DNA from: Chryseobacterium sp. G0162
Lineage (GTDB): Bacteria; Bacteroidota; Bacteroidia; Flavobacteriales; Weeksellaceae
DNA: 64,000 nucleotides
Direction of reading: 5' to 3'
NCBI RefSeq assembly: GCF_003815715.1
Contig: NZ_CP033922.1
Span: 248,001-312,000, forward strand
Shown: positions 7,532 through 16,181 of the stretch, piece after piece
Layout: each line of letters opens with the position of its first letter
Numbering within the stretch: position 1 is the first letter of the stretch
Translations under genes and position numbers: made by a program
Notes under the pieces: generated by a model
Databases searched by the model: none
The model's input: the letters and a program-made list of their open reading frames with translations, nothing else
Told to the model about the DNA's origin: nothing

Positions 7532-8698
7532 TTACCCTTTTAAATAGACTTTCTTTTTAAGGTTCACATTCATTTCAGCTCCGCCTCTTTTTATTTTCAA
7601 GTCCATAACAACATTATCTTTTTCTATTCTGTTCAGGAAATAATGACAGACACCTTCTTTGTCAAGATTATCAAGGTTTATATTATTAATACTAATGATA
7701 GAATCTCCCACCTTCAAAGGAAAATTCTCTTCCTGAAATACATAGGCTACAATAGGCTTAGAGTCTATAAAACGATACCCAAAACCAAAAGACTCCAGCT
7801 TATGAATAGTTTCCTTAATTTGCTTCATATAAATCTTACGAGATTCCCAATCCAGAACAAATACAAAGTTTTTCAAAAAATCATTTCCTACTAAGCCTGA
7901 ATTGCCTGTTGTTATTACTTCATTGCTAAAACTTTTATTTCCCAAAGTAACATTAGAAGCTTTAAAAATATATCCCAGCACAGGATTTCCGGTCCCAAAA
8001 GCCCCTACAGAGCTATTTCCGTAAACATCTACTTTCTCAGTTACTTTTTTAGAATTGTAATTATTGGTCGTTATCTTTATATTTCCTGAAGACCCTGTAT
8101 CAAATATAAGGTTCATTTTCTTATCAAAAACATTGGCTTCTATAATAGGTGTTTTCTGATCTTTTACATCAAAAGGAATCACAATATCATAACCTGTAAG
8201 ATCAAACGTAGAAAGATCCTGAGTTGCTTCCAATGAATTCTCATTATAATTCACTCTCCAAAAAAGTTTAGCCATCTGATTAGAACCAAGAATTCCATCT
8301 ATTTTAAAGCATTCAAATTCAGTTGCCGTAAGATCCATCACCATAACTCCAATATCTTTAAAAGCTAGCTGATCTATAATCATTTCAGGCAATACCGTAA
8401 ATATCTGGTCCTGTTTATTTTTCTGTGAGTCCTTTACACTGCTTTTATGTTTCTTTTCAAGACCCAAATCTGTATAAATTGCCGTAGAAATAACGGTTGG
8501 AGCTCCAGTATCTAAAAGAAAATTATATATTTTCCCGTTGATACTTACTTTTACAAAAGGTAAGTCTGTAGAATATTTTAAATTAATTTTTTCAACGGCT
8601 GACTTTAGCTGAACGTCTCCGTTTTCAAAGAACTTCTTCCCTTGAGCAATAAGACTAAGATGGGAGAATATAAAAAGAGTGTAGAAGATTTTTTTCAT
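7532..8698 (-). CDS. Secreted bilobal aspartic protease with C-terminal PDZ-like domain
   Basis: 388 residues with a signal peptide (MKKIFYTLFIFSHLSLIAQ). Two aspartic-protease half-sites are visible: LLDTGAPTVIS with Asp63, and IFDTGSSGNIKI with Asp200. Each is followed by the hydrophobic-Gly pairing segment of the lobe (GILGSN at 135-140, GLVGND at 268-273), so both lobes should form one pepsin/retropepsin-like active site. Residues about 305-385 (FPLKVGDSIISINNINL) look like a PDZ domain that could hold a substrate C-terminus. Likely periplasmic or extracellular. Single gene; there is no obvious operon partner. Confidence 0.85.
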   Translation of the reverse strand: MKKIFYTLFIFSHLSLIAQGKKFFENGDVQLKSAVEKINLKYSTDLPFVKVSINGKIYNFLLDTGAPTVISTAIYTDLGLEKKHKSSVKDSQKNKQDQIFTVLPEMIIDQLAFKDIGVMVMDLTATEFECFKIDGILGSNQMAKLFWRVNYNENSLEATQDLSTFDLTGYDIVIPFDVKDQKTPIIEANVFDKKMNLIFDTGSSGNIKITTNNYNSKKVTEKVDVYGNSSVGAFGTGNPVLGYIFKASNVTLGNKSFSNEVITTGNSGLVGNDFLKNFVFVLDWESRKIYMKQIKETIHKLESFGFGYRFIDSKPIVAYVFQEENFPLKVGDSIISINNINLDNLDKEGVCHYFLNRIEKDNVVMDLKIKRGGAEMNVNLKKKVYLKG

Positions 8699-8762
8699 GA
8701 AGTAGTTTTTACTAAAGTAGTCATTTTTAGAGTGTAGACAAAACCTTCACTTATAGATTAAC

Positions 8763-8791
8763 AAAAAAGCCGCCCTTTTCAGGACGGCTTT
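8763..8791 (-). terminator. Terminator after the PPIase fusion gene
   Basis: On the minus strand AAAGCCG (8791-8785) pairs with CGGCTTT (8772-8766), extended by CC/GG pairs, and is followed by a T run at 8768-8763. It lies 19 nt after the stop of the PPIase gene. Confidence 0.8.
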
Positions 8792-8809
8792 CATATCTTA
8801 AAGATTCAA

Positions 8810-9925
8810 CTATTTTACTTTTACAAGCTCAACGTCAAAAACTAACCAAGAGTTTGGTGGGATAACTCCTCCTGCACCTCTTTCTCCGTAACCCATTGCT
8901 GGTGGGATCAATAATGTAGCAGTTTCTCCTTCTTTTAATAATAGGATTCCCTCATCCCATCCTTTGATTACTCTTCCCATTCCGATTGGAATATCGATAG
9001 GCTCGTTTCTCTTGAATGAAGAATCAAATTCAGTTCCATCTACTAATTTACCTGCATAATGTACAGATACGTTATCACCTGCTTTTGGAGCTTTACCGTC
9101 AGCAGTTTTAGTGATTTTATAGTAAAGACCTGATTCAGTTTTTTGCATTCCAGCTTTTAAGCTTTCAACTAATTTTTCCTGGTTTGCTTTGAATTCTTCT
9201 TCTTTTTTCTTTTTTTCTGCTTCTTCTTTAGCAATAAAAGCTTTATTATTTTCTGCGATTTTAGCTTTTCCTTCGTTGAAAGTTTTTGCTGCATCGTAGT
9301 TTTTGTACTCATCACCTTTACCGAAGATAGAAACTTTTTCTAAAACGATATCTGTTTTAGGTTTATCCTGAGCTCCTTTTTCAACATTAGCAATAGTATC
9401 AATCACATCATTACCTTTTACTACTTTTCCGAAGATTGTGTGTCTTCCGTCTAACCAAGGGGTAGCTACTTCAGTAATGAAGAACTGGGAACCGTTTGTA
9501 TTTGGTCCGGAGTTCGCCATAGAAAGAATACCTTTCCCTGTGTGTTTAAGATCGTTTCTTTCGTCCTCGAATTTATATCCAGGATCTCCCATTCCTGTTC
9601 CCTGAGGATCACCTCCCTGGATCATGAAATCTTTGATTACTCTGTGGAAAATAGTTCCGTCATAGTAAGGAACTCCCTTAGCCTTAGCTTTGTTATCGAT
9701 TTTCCCTTCTGCAAGACCGATAAAGTTGGCTACAGTTACTGGTGCTTTCTTGTCCTCAAACTTAACAATCATGTTACCTTTTGTAGTTTGAAGATTGGCA
9801 TAAAGTCCGTCATTAAGACCTTCGTAAGTTTCTTTGTCTACGTTCATTTTTTTATAAATTGGGGTACAACTCATCAGCGAAACACTTGCCGCTGCCAGAA
9901 TTATATTCTTGTTAAACAATTTCAT
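8810..9925 (-). CDS. Lipoprotein with cyclophilin and FKBP peptidyl-prolyl isomerase domains
   Basis: 371 residues with a lipoprotein signal (lipobox SLMSC, Cys20). Residues about 44-200 form a cyclophilin domain (FHRVIKDFMIQGGDP, NGSQFFIT, LDGRHTIFGKV). A Lys/Glu/Ala-rich segment at about 205-260 reads as a helical or coiled-coil linker. Residues about 263-371 form an FKBP domain (VSVHYAGKLVDGTEFDSS, VIKGWDEGI, PPAMGYGERG). Both catalytic cores look complete, so one chain carries two isomerase types, probably aiding folding of exported proteins in the periplasm. It begins 4 nt after the stop of the GldI-like gene, hence the same operon. Confidence 0.92.
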   Translation of the reverse strand: MKLFNKNIILAAASVSLMSCTPIYKKMNVDKETYEGLNDGLYANLQTTKGNMIVKFEDKKAPVTVANFIGLAEGKIDNKAKAKGVPYYDGTIFHRVIKDFMIQGGDPQGTGMGDPGYKFEDERNDLKHTGKGILSMANSGPNTNGSQFFITEVATPWLDGRHTIFGKVVKGNDVIDTIANVEKGAQDKPKTDIVLEKVSIFGKGDEYKNYDAAKTFNEGKAKIAENNKAFIAKEEAEKKKKEEEFKANQEKLVESLKAGMQKTESGLYYKITKTADGKAPKAGDNVSVHYAGKLVDGTEFDSSFKRNEPIDIPIGMGRVIKGWDEGILLLKEGETATLLIPPAMGYGERGAGGVIPPNSWLVFDVELVKVK

Positions 9926-9928
9926 GTA

Positions 9929-10441
9929 TTATAAAGCTTTTAATTTTATGATTAAAGGTATATCGTTGTCTATTTTCTTTTCGTCTCCAAAAGTTCCATA
10001 AGCCAAAGAAGACGGTACCAAAAGCGTCAATTCCTCTCCATCATGTATAAAACGTAAAGCATTTTCCACCGCTTTCAGTTCATCAAAATGTCCAAATTTG
10101 GCATCTCTTCTTTCAAATGGCTGATCATAGATCCTGGTCTGGTCAAAATCATACAATTCATAAGAATAGGAAATCAGAGTATTATCTGCTCTTCTTTCTC
10201 TACGATCAAAACTGTCAACCGTCACCCAATAATTAAGCTGTGTAGGATAAAACTTTACGTTTTGCCCATTGATCCAATCCTGAATCTGCCCTCTTTCGAT
10301 GGTATTCAGGCTTTTCATCCTGTTTTTAGAAACATCCAGATCTTTCTGGCTCAAAACACCCCCTACCGGAGGGTGGGCAGTCTGCGTATTTCTATTACAG
10401 CTCAGCAAGCTTATGGCTGATATGAAGAGTAATTTTTTCAT
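9929..10441 (-). CDS. gldI: FKBP-type lipoprotein, GldI-like gliding-motility isomerase
   Basis: 170 residues with a lipoprotein signal ending SLLSC (Cys15). The C-terminal half is FKBP-like (SYSYELYDFDQTRIYD, LRFIHDGEELTLLVPSSLAYGTFGDEKKI). Length, lipobox and the variant FKBP core fit GldI, the lipoprotein isomerase of the gliding/type 9 secretion system in Flavobacteriia. In F. johnsoniae GldI is needed for motility; many Chryseobacterium keep gld genes although they are non-gliding, where they serve type 9 secretion. The following gene, also a PPIase lipoprotein, is co-transcribed. The alternative is a generic FKBP lipoprotein. Confidence 0.7.
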   Translation of the reverse strand: MKKLLFISAISLLSCNRNTQTAHPPVGGVLSQKDLDVSKNRMKSLNTIERGQIQDWINGQNVKFYPTQLNYWVTVDSFDRRERRADNTLISYSYELYDFDQTRIYDQPFERRDAKFGHFDELKAVENALRFIHDGEELTLLVPSSLAYGTFGDEKKIDNDIPLIIKLKAL

Positions 10442-10540
10442 AAACTTTTGCGAAAATACACATTTTGCGAATCAATTACAAAAGCTTTTAAACCATAAAT
10501 GTAAATTATATAAAAACCTCTGTTACCATTTATGGGTAAA

Positions 10541-10735
10541 ATCTTAACCACAAAAGATACAAAAGTTTTGAACACTTAAGTTTTATAAGTTAAAAGTATA
10601 GTGTTGGTAAGAAAACTTAAGTTTAAAAATCAAAGATTTTTTTGATACACTAATCTTCACAACCTTTGAACAAAATTACAAGCAAACATCTGTGTAAATC
10701 TACGCAATCTACGGGTAAAATATAATATACGTCCC
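10541..10735. repeat. Degenerate flavobacterial intergenic repeat
   Basis: Within the non-coding gap 10442-10827, this stretch contains words typical of the dispersed repeats of this genus ('aaccacaaaagatacaaaag', 'cacttaagtt', 'atctgtgtaaatctacgcaatc', cut here to short pieces). AACACT (10568) and AGTGTT (10600) form an inverted pair, and AAACTTAAGTTT is palindromic. It codes for nothing. The rest of the gap shows no gene. Confidence 0.45.
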
Positions 10736-10779
10736 TATTTCTTAATTTGTGTAAAATTTAATCTAAAAAATATAATAAT

Positions 10780-10802
10780 AAAAAAACCGGGAGAATTCCC
10801 GG
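10780..10802 (-). terminator. Terminator of ilvE
   Basis: On the minus strand CCGGGA pairs with TCCCGG around a 4-nt loop (10787-10802), followed by seven T (10786-10780), 26 nt after the ilvE stop. Confidence 0.85.
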
Positions 10803-10827
10803 CTTCCTATAATGTATTTAGATACTC

Positions 10828-11898
10828 TTAAACTGTTTCAAGTACATGATCTACAGCTACTCTCCATCCGAATGGATCTTCAGAAAGGTTGTTTTGAAGA
10901 TCTACTAAATCTTTTTTAAGAATCGCTGCATAGCTTTCTTCGTCTGATAATCTTGGAAGTGATAATTTCTCCCCTTCATACCCTAAAGCCTGGAATTGAG
11001 TGGTTACCACTGCTGTACCTACTCCCCATACTTCTTTAAGAGAACCGTTTTTCAAAGCCTCGATTACTGTTTTTACCGGAATTGGCTCAACTTTTACTTC
11101 GATACCTCTTTTCTTAGCCAATTGAAGGAAGCTGTCTCTTGTTACTCCGTCAAGAATTTTTTCAGAGGTTGGTGGTGTATAGATGGTATCGTTGATTCTT
11201 ACAAATACGTTCATTGTACCACTCTCTTCAAAATATTCGTGAGTTGCATCATCAGTCCAGATGATTTGCTCATATCCTTCTTCAATAGCCAATTGAGTTG
11301 GATAGAAAGAAGCTGCATAGTTACCAGCTGCTTTAGCAGAACCTACTCCCCCATTTGCTGCTCTTGAATAGTGATCAGAGATTTTTACAGAAACAGGCTC
11401 TGAATAATAGCTCTTCGCCGGTGTTGCTACGATAGCAAACATATATTTTTCAGAAACTCTTGCTTTCAAAGCTTCTTCTGTAGCAAAAATCAATGGTCTG
11501 ATATATAAAGACATTCCTTCTCCCTGAGGAATCCAGTCTCTGTCAATATCTACTAATGCTTTTAATCCGTCTAAAAACATTTCTTCAGTCACCTCAGGCA
11601 TAGCAAGACGCTTCGCTGACTTGTTGATACGTTCAAAATTCTTTTCAGGCCTGAAAAGGAAAACCTGCCCATCTTTGTCTTTATAGGCTTTCATACCTTC
11701 AAAACAAGCTTGCCCATAGTTTACTCCCATCATAGCAGGGGTAAATGGTATCGGACCATAAGGAACTAATTTTACATCACCCCATTTTCCGTTTTCGTAC
11801 TCACATATAATCATATGATCTATGAAAGTTCCACCAAACGAAAAATTGTTAGGGTCAAATGTAGAAATTCTGGAGTTTTCAGTTTTTTGAATTATCAT
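10828..11898 (-). CDS. ilvE: Branched-chain amino acid aminotransferase
   Basis: 356 residues, PLP fold type IV. It performs the last transamination to Leu, Ile and Val, or the first step of their breakdown. The PLP-binding Lys is Lys189 in GSAKAAGNYA; other family blocks are VNYGQACFEGMKAY, LYIRPLIFAT, ATHEYFEESGTMN and ILDGVTRDS. The length fits the eukaryote-like/long bacterial subgroup. It is a single gene divergent from mnmD, with a perfect -7 box (TAAATTTG on the minus strand, 11931-11924) 26 nt upstream and its own terminator. Confidence 0.95.
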   Translation of the reverse strand: MIIQKTENSRISTFDPNNFSFGGTFIDHMIICEYENGKWGDVKLVPYGPIPFTPAMMGVNYGQACFEGMKAYKDKDGQVFLFRPEKNFERINKSAKRLAMPEVTEEMFLDGLKALVDIDRDWIPQGEGMSLYIRPLIFATEEALKARVSEKYMFAIVATPAKSYYSEPVSVKISDHYSRAANGGVGSAKAAGNYAASFYPTQLAIEEGYEQIIWTDDATHEYFEESGTMNVFVRINDTIYTPPTSEKILDGVTRDSFLQLAKKRGIEVKVEPIPVKTVIEALKNGSLKEVWGVGTAVVTTQFQALGYEGEKLSLPRLSDEESYAAILKKDLVDLQNNLSEDPFGWRVAVDHVLETV

Positions 11899-11923
11899 TT
11901 TTTAAAATTTTTACGATGTTCTA

Positions 11924-11970
11924 CAAATTTAATATAATTTTCTAAATATAAAAATTTTAGAGTAAATTTG
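11924..11970. promoter_or_regulatory. Divergent promoter region for ilvE (minus) and mnmD (plus)
   Basis: Two perfect copies of the Bacteroidota -7 box TAnnTTTG point away from each other: minus-strand TAAATTTG at 11931-11924 toward ilvE, and plus-strand TAAATTTG at 11963-11970 toward mnmD, which would leave a leader of only about 7 nt. No clear -33 TTTG was seen for either. Confidence 0.5.
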
Positions 11971-11983
11971 ACAAAAATTTAGT

Positions 11984-12658
11984 TTGAAAAGAGAAATTAA
12001 GACTACAAACGACGGAAGTAAAACATTGTTTATCAATGATTTAAATGAAAATTACCATTCCCATCACGGGGCTCTTCAGGAAGCAGAACATGTGTTTATC
12101 AAAAATGGACTAAACCTAATCAATGATTGCGAAATTAATATTTTAGAACTAGGTTTTGGAACAGGTTTGAATGTTTTAGTAACAATTAATGAATATTTAA
12201 AAACTGACAAAAATCATGTCATCAATTATTTTTCGCTCGAAAAATACCCCATAAATGAATCCGAAGTTAACGATTTAGCTTATTTTGAACTTTTTGATAA
12301 CCCAGAATTTAAAAATATTTATCAGAAAATTCATCTGGCAGATTGGGAAAACTCAGTAGAAATCATTAGTGGTTTCAACCTTAAAAAGATAGAATGTGAC
12401 TTTTTTGACCTGAAGAATATAGATCTGCCTAAAATCAACCTTGTTTATTTCGACTGTTTCGGAGCAAGAGTACAGCCGGATTTATGGGAAAAGCCATTAT
12501 TTGAACTGGTATCTGACAAAATGGCCATTAACGGATTATTAACAACCTACTCTTCTAAAGGAAGTGTAAGAAGAATTCTTCAGGAGTTAGACTTTCAGGT
12601 TGAGAAAAAGCAGGGACCTCCGGGAAAAAGAGAAATGATTAATGCAATAAAGCTATAA
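11984..12658 (+). CDS. mnmD: tRNA wobble-uridine (mnm5s2U34) methyltransferase, MnmD type
   Basis: 224 residues of the DUF752 / MnmC N-terminal-like SAM-dependent methyltransferase family, here as a stand-alone protein without the FAD oxidase half. The SAM motif is ILELGFGTGLNVL (about residues 51-63); ITTNDG-like N-terminal block KTTNDGSK and the GLLTTYSSKGSVRR and PGKREM blocks near the end are typical. It would finish mnm5s2U34 in tRNAs for Glu, Lys and Gln. The start is TTG 11984: this is the codon directly before the conserved KREIKTTNDG block, and there is no nearby ATG. Promoter box lies just upstream. Confidence 0.85.
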   Translation: MKREIKTTNDGSKTLFINDLNENYHSHHGALQEAEHVFIKNGLNLINDCEINILELGFGTGLNVLVTINEYLKTDKNHVINYFSLEKYPINESEVNDLAYFELFDNPEFKNIYQKIHLADWENSVEIISGFNLKKIECDFFDLKNIDLPKINLVYFDCFGARVQPDLWEKPLFELVSDKMAINGLLTTYSSKGSVRRILQELDFQVEKKQGPPGKREMINAIKL

Positions 12659-12769
12659 ATGATAAGACATATGGAACAATTTACTTTTTCCGTATTTTTA
12701 TCTTTTTCATCACTATACTCCTCACAAAATTTATTACCTTAGCTATACAAAATATTATACATTATATAT

Positions 12770-13186
12770 ATGATAGACAAGATCAACATTAGAGTGTATG
12801 GCTGTGTGGTAAAAGATAAAAAAGTACTCACTTTATTTGAAGAATATGCCGGCGAACCTTTAGTGAAATTTCCAGGTGGCGGATTGGAATATGGTGAAGG
12901 AACATTGGAATGTCTACACCGTGAATTCGATGAAGAACTGAATGTAAAAGTAGATATTATAGAACATTTCTATACCCAGGAAGACTTTCTTGTTTCCCGC
13001 TTCAGAGAAAATGAACAGCTTCTTACCATCTACTACATCGTAAATATTATAGATGAAAAGGAATTCCTTATTTTGGATCCCTGTATTGAAAAAACGGAAT
13101 GGATGGATATTGACAGACCGGATAACCCTTTCCCACTTCCTATAGATAAAATCGTATTTGATAAACTAAAAGAAAAATTCCTGTAA
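12770..13186 (+). CDS. NUDIX hydrolase
   Basis: 138 residues. The NUDIX box is complete: Gly38-x5-Glu43-x7-Arg51-Glu52-x2-Glu55-Glu56 (GLEYGE...REFDEEL), which binds Mg and holds the catalytic Glu. The protein would cleave a nucleoside diphosphate linked to another moiety; the sequence does not indicate the substrate. Single gene. Its 3' end overlaps a very strong hairpin terminator. Confidence 0.9.
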   Translation: MIDKINIRVYGCVVKDKKVLTLFEEYAGEPLVKFPGGGLEYGEGTLECLHREFDEELNVKVDIIEHFYTQEDFLVSRFRENEQLLTIYYIVNIIDEKEFLILDPCIEKTEWMDIDRPDNPFPLPIDKIVFDKLKEKFL

Positions 13187-13208
13187 GTGAGCTTACAGGA
13201 ATTTTTTT
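13176..13208. terminator. Bidirectional terminator overlapping two gene ends
   Basis: AATTCCTGTAAG (13176-13187) pairs perfectly with CTTACAGGAATT (13192-13203) around TGAG, followed by a T run. It overlaps the NUDIX stop and abuts the convergent DUF4294 stop at 13210. Confidence 0.9.
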
Positions 13209-13209
13209 A

Positions 13210-13914
13210 TTATCTTTTTACTTTAAAATCACTTGCTCCGGGATAAGGTTTCAAATACCCTGAATTCCAGTTAGACTGTAGTAATGACTCTACAAATTCG
13301 TCTGTTCTGTTTTTATGGGGATCATATCGATCTTTCAAATCAATATCTGCCATTTTCCCTTTAAGATTCCACCAAAAGGCACTAAACCCGCCTCTCATCT
13401 CTTTAATAATCTCATATACATTTTTACCGGTCGCCCTGTTCATAAGTTTTGCAAAAACTTGTCCTTCGGTAGTGGTAAGATCTCTCAATTGCTTTTCATA
13501 TTGATCGGCAAGCATATTTTGCCTTTCTCTTATGAACTTTCTCTTGGCTTTATTATCCATATCATTCATATCTTCCTGAATGTCTCTGTATTGCTGTAAA
13601 GCAGTTACAAATAACGGATATACTCTGTATAACTTCTTATTTAAGAAATAATAGTAATTTTTATCCAACTGATTATTAAACCTCGGTTTATTAACTAAAA
13701 CCAACTCATCCATTACAACTACAGGCTCCCCATTTACTTCATAAATCTTAACCTTCTGCTGTTCGTCGTAATAATACTTATTGCCAAATTCATCTACTTT
13801 CAAAGATTCAGCGGGGTATTGATTCAATGGTTTTGCCACCACAGTATCATTCTGCCCAAAAACACTGACTCCAAAAAAGAACATAAAAAGACAGATAATC
13901 TTACTAAAATTCAT
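13210..13914 (-). CDS. Exported DUF4294 family protein
   Basis: About 234 residues from ATG 13914; an in-frame alternative start at 13950 adds 12 residues before the signal peptide (MNFSKIICLFMFFFGVSVFG) and is less likely. The mature protein has the blocks DEFGNKYYYDE, YYYFLNKKLYRVYPL and FWWNLKGKMADIDLKDRYDP that mark DUF4294, a Bacteroidota-only family of unknown role. A charged, helix-prone centre (about 120-175) is evident. Divergent from the M42 peptidase gene, with only 51 nt between starts, so the two may share a promoter region. Confidence 0.85.
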   Translation of the reverse strand: MNFSKIICLFMFFFGVSVFGQNDTVVAKPLNQYPAESLKVDEFGNKYYYDEQQKVKIYEVNGEPVVVMDELVLVNKPRFNNQLDKNYYYFLNKKLYRVYPLFVTALQQYRDIQEDMNDMDNKAKRKFIRERQNMLADQYEKQLRDLTTTEGQVFAKLMNRATGKNVYEIIKEMRGGFSAFWWNLKGKMADIDLKDRYDPHKNRTDEFVESLLQSNWNSGYLKPYPGASDFKVKR

Positions 13915-13965
13915 TATTTTTACACTTATAAGAACAAAAATTAAACGCAAAAATCATTCCTTTTT

Positions 13966-15039
13966 ATGAAATTTGAAAAGAAATCTTTAAAATTTTTAGA
14001 GAAATATTTAAACACTTCATCTCCAACAGGATACGAACACAAGGGACAGGAGGTTTGGATGGACTACATCAGACCTTATGTGGACAAGATTGAAGTGGAT
14101 CATTACGGAACATGCTATGGTATCATCAATCCTGAAGCAGAATTTAAAGTAGTGATCGAAGCCCATGCTGATGAAATCTCGTGGTATGTTAACTATATTA
14201 CGGATGACGGATTGATTTATGTAATCAGAAACGGAGGTTCAGACCAGACTATTGCCCCATCAAAAGTAGTGCACATTCATGGAGAAAATGGAATTGTAAA
14301 AGGAGTATTCGGATGGCCGGCTATTCATACAAGAACAAATCAGAATGAACCTACCCCAAAAATCGAAAACATCTTCATTGATTGTGGAGCAACTTCCAAA
14401 AAGGAAGTAGAAGATATGGGAATTTTTGTAGGATGCATGATTACCTACCCTGACGAATTCTTCGAAATGAATGACAGGTATTTTGTATGCAGAGCCCTTG
14501 ATAACAGAATCGGAGGTTTCATGATTGCTGAAGTGGCAAGACTTTTAAAGGAAAATAAAAAATCGATTCCATTCGGTCTTTATATTACCAATTCTGTACA
14601 GGAAGAAGTAGGTTTGTATGGCGCAGATATGATTGCCGATACCATTAAACCTAATATTGCCATTGTAACTGATGTAACGCACGATACTACCACTCCAATG
14701 ATTGAAAAGAAAAAAGAAGGAGACCAAAAGTGTGGTGCAGGACCGGTAGTATTTTTTGCTCCAAGTGTTCACCATACAATCAGAGAATTGATTATCGACA
14801 CAGCAAAAACAAAAAAAATACCTTACCAAAGAGCTGCGGCAAGCAGATCTACAGGGACTGACACTGATGCTTTTGCTCACTCTAACGGAGGTGTACCAAG
14901 CGCGCTAATTTCCTTACCTTTGCGTTATATGCATACAACGGTGGAAATGGTATCTAAAGAAGACGTAGCCAATGTTATCAAATTGATCTACGAAACGGTT
15001 CTGAAGATTAAACCGGAAATGAAACTGAAATATCATTAA
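13966..15039 (+). CDS. M42 family metallo-aminopeptidase
   Basis: 357 residues, cytoplasmic, of the M42 (glutamyl aminopeptidase / TET / FrvX) family. Metal and catalytic residues are visible: His67 and Asp69 in EAHADE, bridging Asp179 in ALDNRIGG, catalytic Glu213 and Glu214 in QEEVGLYG, Asp236 in TDVTHD, and His323 in RYMHT. Such enzymes form dodecameric shells that trim peptides from the N-terminus. It is followed after 2 nt by a small membrane-protein gene and then rpe. Confidence 0.93.
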   Translation: MKFEKKSLKFLEKYLNTSSPTGYEHKGQEVWMDYIRPYVDKIEVDHYGTCYGIINPEAEFKVVIEAHADEISWYVNYITDDGLIYVIRNGGSDQTIAPSKVVHIHGENGIVKGVFGWPAIHTRTNQNEPTPKIENIFIDCGATSKKEVEDMGIFVGCMITYPDEFFEMNDRYFVCRALDNRIGGFMIAEVARLLKENKKSIPFGLYITNSVQEEVGLYGADMIADTIKPNIAIVTDVTHDTTTPMIEKKKEGDQKCGAGPVVFFAPSVHHTIRELIIDTAKTKKIPYQRAAASRSTGTDTDAFAHSNGGVPSALISLPLRYMHTTVEMVSKEDVANVIKLIYETVLKIKPEMKLKYH

Positions 15040-15041
15040 GA

Positions 15042-15341
15042 ATGAACGCAATTTCTGACTTAATCAAGAAGCCGACTTTCATCTCTATCATATTCATCAT
15101 ACTGACAGGGTTTGGTGTCCCTTTAATTGTTTATCAATTATTTACTTTTCACAGCAGTGAAAATTTAGGAATCACAATAGAAATCATTGGCCTTCTCATT
15201 TTGTTCGGACTTTTGGTTACCGACAGATTTTTACTCAGAAGTATCAGTAATAAAAAACTGTCAATTATTGAAGTGATTTTAGTAACAGGCTATTTGATCT
15301 ATTACTATTTCACCCATGACCATTCATTTTCAATAGGATAA
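15042..15341 (+). CDS. Small three-helix membrane protein, unknown function
   Basis: 99 residues with three hydrophobic segments (about 12-33, 40-63, 74-92) and a short C-terminal HDHSF tail. No family recognised. It begins 2 nt after the M42 stop and ends 27 nt before rpe, so it is part of the same rightward transcription unit. Confidence 0.75.
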   Translation: MNAISDLIKKPTFISIIFIILTGFGVPLIVYQLFTFHSSENLGITIEIIGLLILFGLLVTDRFLLRSISNKKLSIIEVILVTGYLIYYYFTHDHSFSIG

Positions 15342-15368
15342 TATAAAGTAAAAGTATAAAAAGTAAAA

Positions 15369-16019
15369 ATGAAAACGAAGCTTATTGCTCCATCCCTTTT
15401 ATCTGCAGACTTTGGGAATCTGCAAAGAGATATTGAAATGCTAAACAGATCTCAGGCAGATTGGTTCCATATTGATGTAATGGACGGTAGATTTGTCCCT
15501 AACATTTCATTTGGTTTTCCTGTGATGAAAACAGTTCAGCAGCATGCTAAAAAATTCGTGGATGTTCACCTGATGATCGTGGAACCTGAAAAATATGTTG
15601 ATGAATTCATCAACCATGGTGCGGACCTTGTATCTGTACATTATGAAGCATGCACTCATCTTCACAGAACCATCCACCATATCCAAAGTAAAGGGGCAAA
15701 GGCAGGGGTTGTTTTAAACCCATCTACTCCTGTTCTCATGCTTGAAGATATTATTGCAGATGTAGATCTTGTTTTATTAATGAGTGTAAATCCCGGATTT
15801 GGAGGACAGAAGTTCATTGAGAATACTTACAAAAAGATTGCTGAAACAAAAGATCTTATCTTAAGTAACAACTCTACAGCACTTATTGAAGTAGATGGCG
15901 GAGTTAATCTTGACAATGCTTCTAAACTTTTCGAAGCCGGAGCTGATGTTCTGGTTGCAGGAAATGCAGTATTCTCTGCTGAAAGCCCGGAAAGAACTAT
16001 TGAACTTTTGAAAATCTAA
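15369..16019 (+). CDS. rpe: Ribulose-phosphate 3-epimerase
   Basis: 216 residues, a complete TIM barrel. It interconverts D-ribulose 5-phosphate and D-xylulose 5-phosphate in the pentose phosphate pathway. Signature blocks are present: APSLLSADFGNL at the N-terminus, FHIDVMDGRFVPN (metal-binding His and catalytic Asp), DVHLMI, LMSVNPGFGGQKFI and IEVDGGVN (second catalytic Asp). It is the last gene before a strong terminator. Confidence 0.96.
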   Translation: MKTKLIAPSLLSADFGNLQRDIEMLNRSQADWFHIDVMDGRFVPNISFGFPVMKTVQQHAKKFVDVHLMIVEPEKYVDEFINHGADLVSVHYEACTHLHRTIHHIQSKGAKAGVVLNPSTPVLMLEDIIADVDLVLLMSVNPGFGGQKFIENTYKKIAETKDLILSNNSTALIEVDGGVNLDNASKLFEAGADVLVAGNAVFSAESPERTIELLKI

Positions 16020-16042
16020 AAAGGACATAAGTGTAAACACAC

Positions 16043-16071
16043 AAAAGGCAGCTCTAATAGAGCTGCCTTTT
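16043..16071. terminator. Bidirectional terminator after rpe
   Basis: A 14-bp perfect inverted repeat, AAAAGGCAGCTCTA (16043-16056) with TAGAGCTGCCTTTT (16058-16071). It ends rpe on the plus strand and sits exactly at the stop of a small minus-strand ORF (16071). Confidence 0.9.
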
Positions 16072-16172
16072 CAATTTGAATCTGAGTCGTCCTGGTTATT
16101 AATTTTTTTCAAAATTTTTCTATGTCTTAGATTTCTTCTTACTAACAACACAAAGTTCTGTATAAAATACAT
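16071..16172 (-). CDS. Candidate small membrane-anchored protein at the end of the MNIO operon
   Basis: A 33-codon ORF from ATG 16172 to TGA at 16071-16073: a short hydrophobic N-terminus (MYFIQNFVLLV), a basic middle (RRNLRHRKILKK) and an acidic tail (NNQDDSDSN). The frame is open upstream to 16199 and adds PYFYGLTG. The stop codon overlaps the terminator stem, the layout expected of a real last gene, and it lies 66 nt downstream of the DUF1772 gene on the same strand. No family recognised; it may also be chance. Confidence 0.4.
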   Translation of the reverse strand: MYFIQNFVLLVRRNLRHRKILKKINNQDDSDSN

Positions 16173-16181
16173 TCCAGTCAA

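Noticed and set aside
11899..11983. Leader peptide for branched-chain amino acids before ilvE
   Set aside because: The gap of 85 nt to the divergent gene leaves no room for a promoter plus leader ORF, and no Leu/Ile/Val-rich frame exists.
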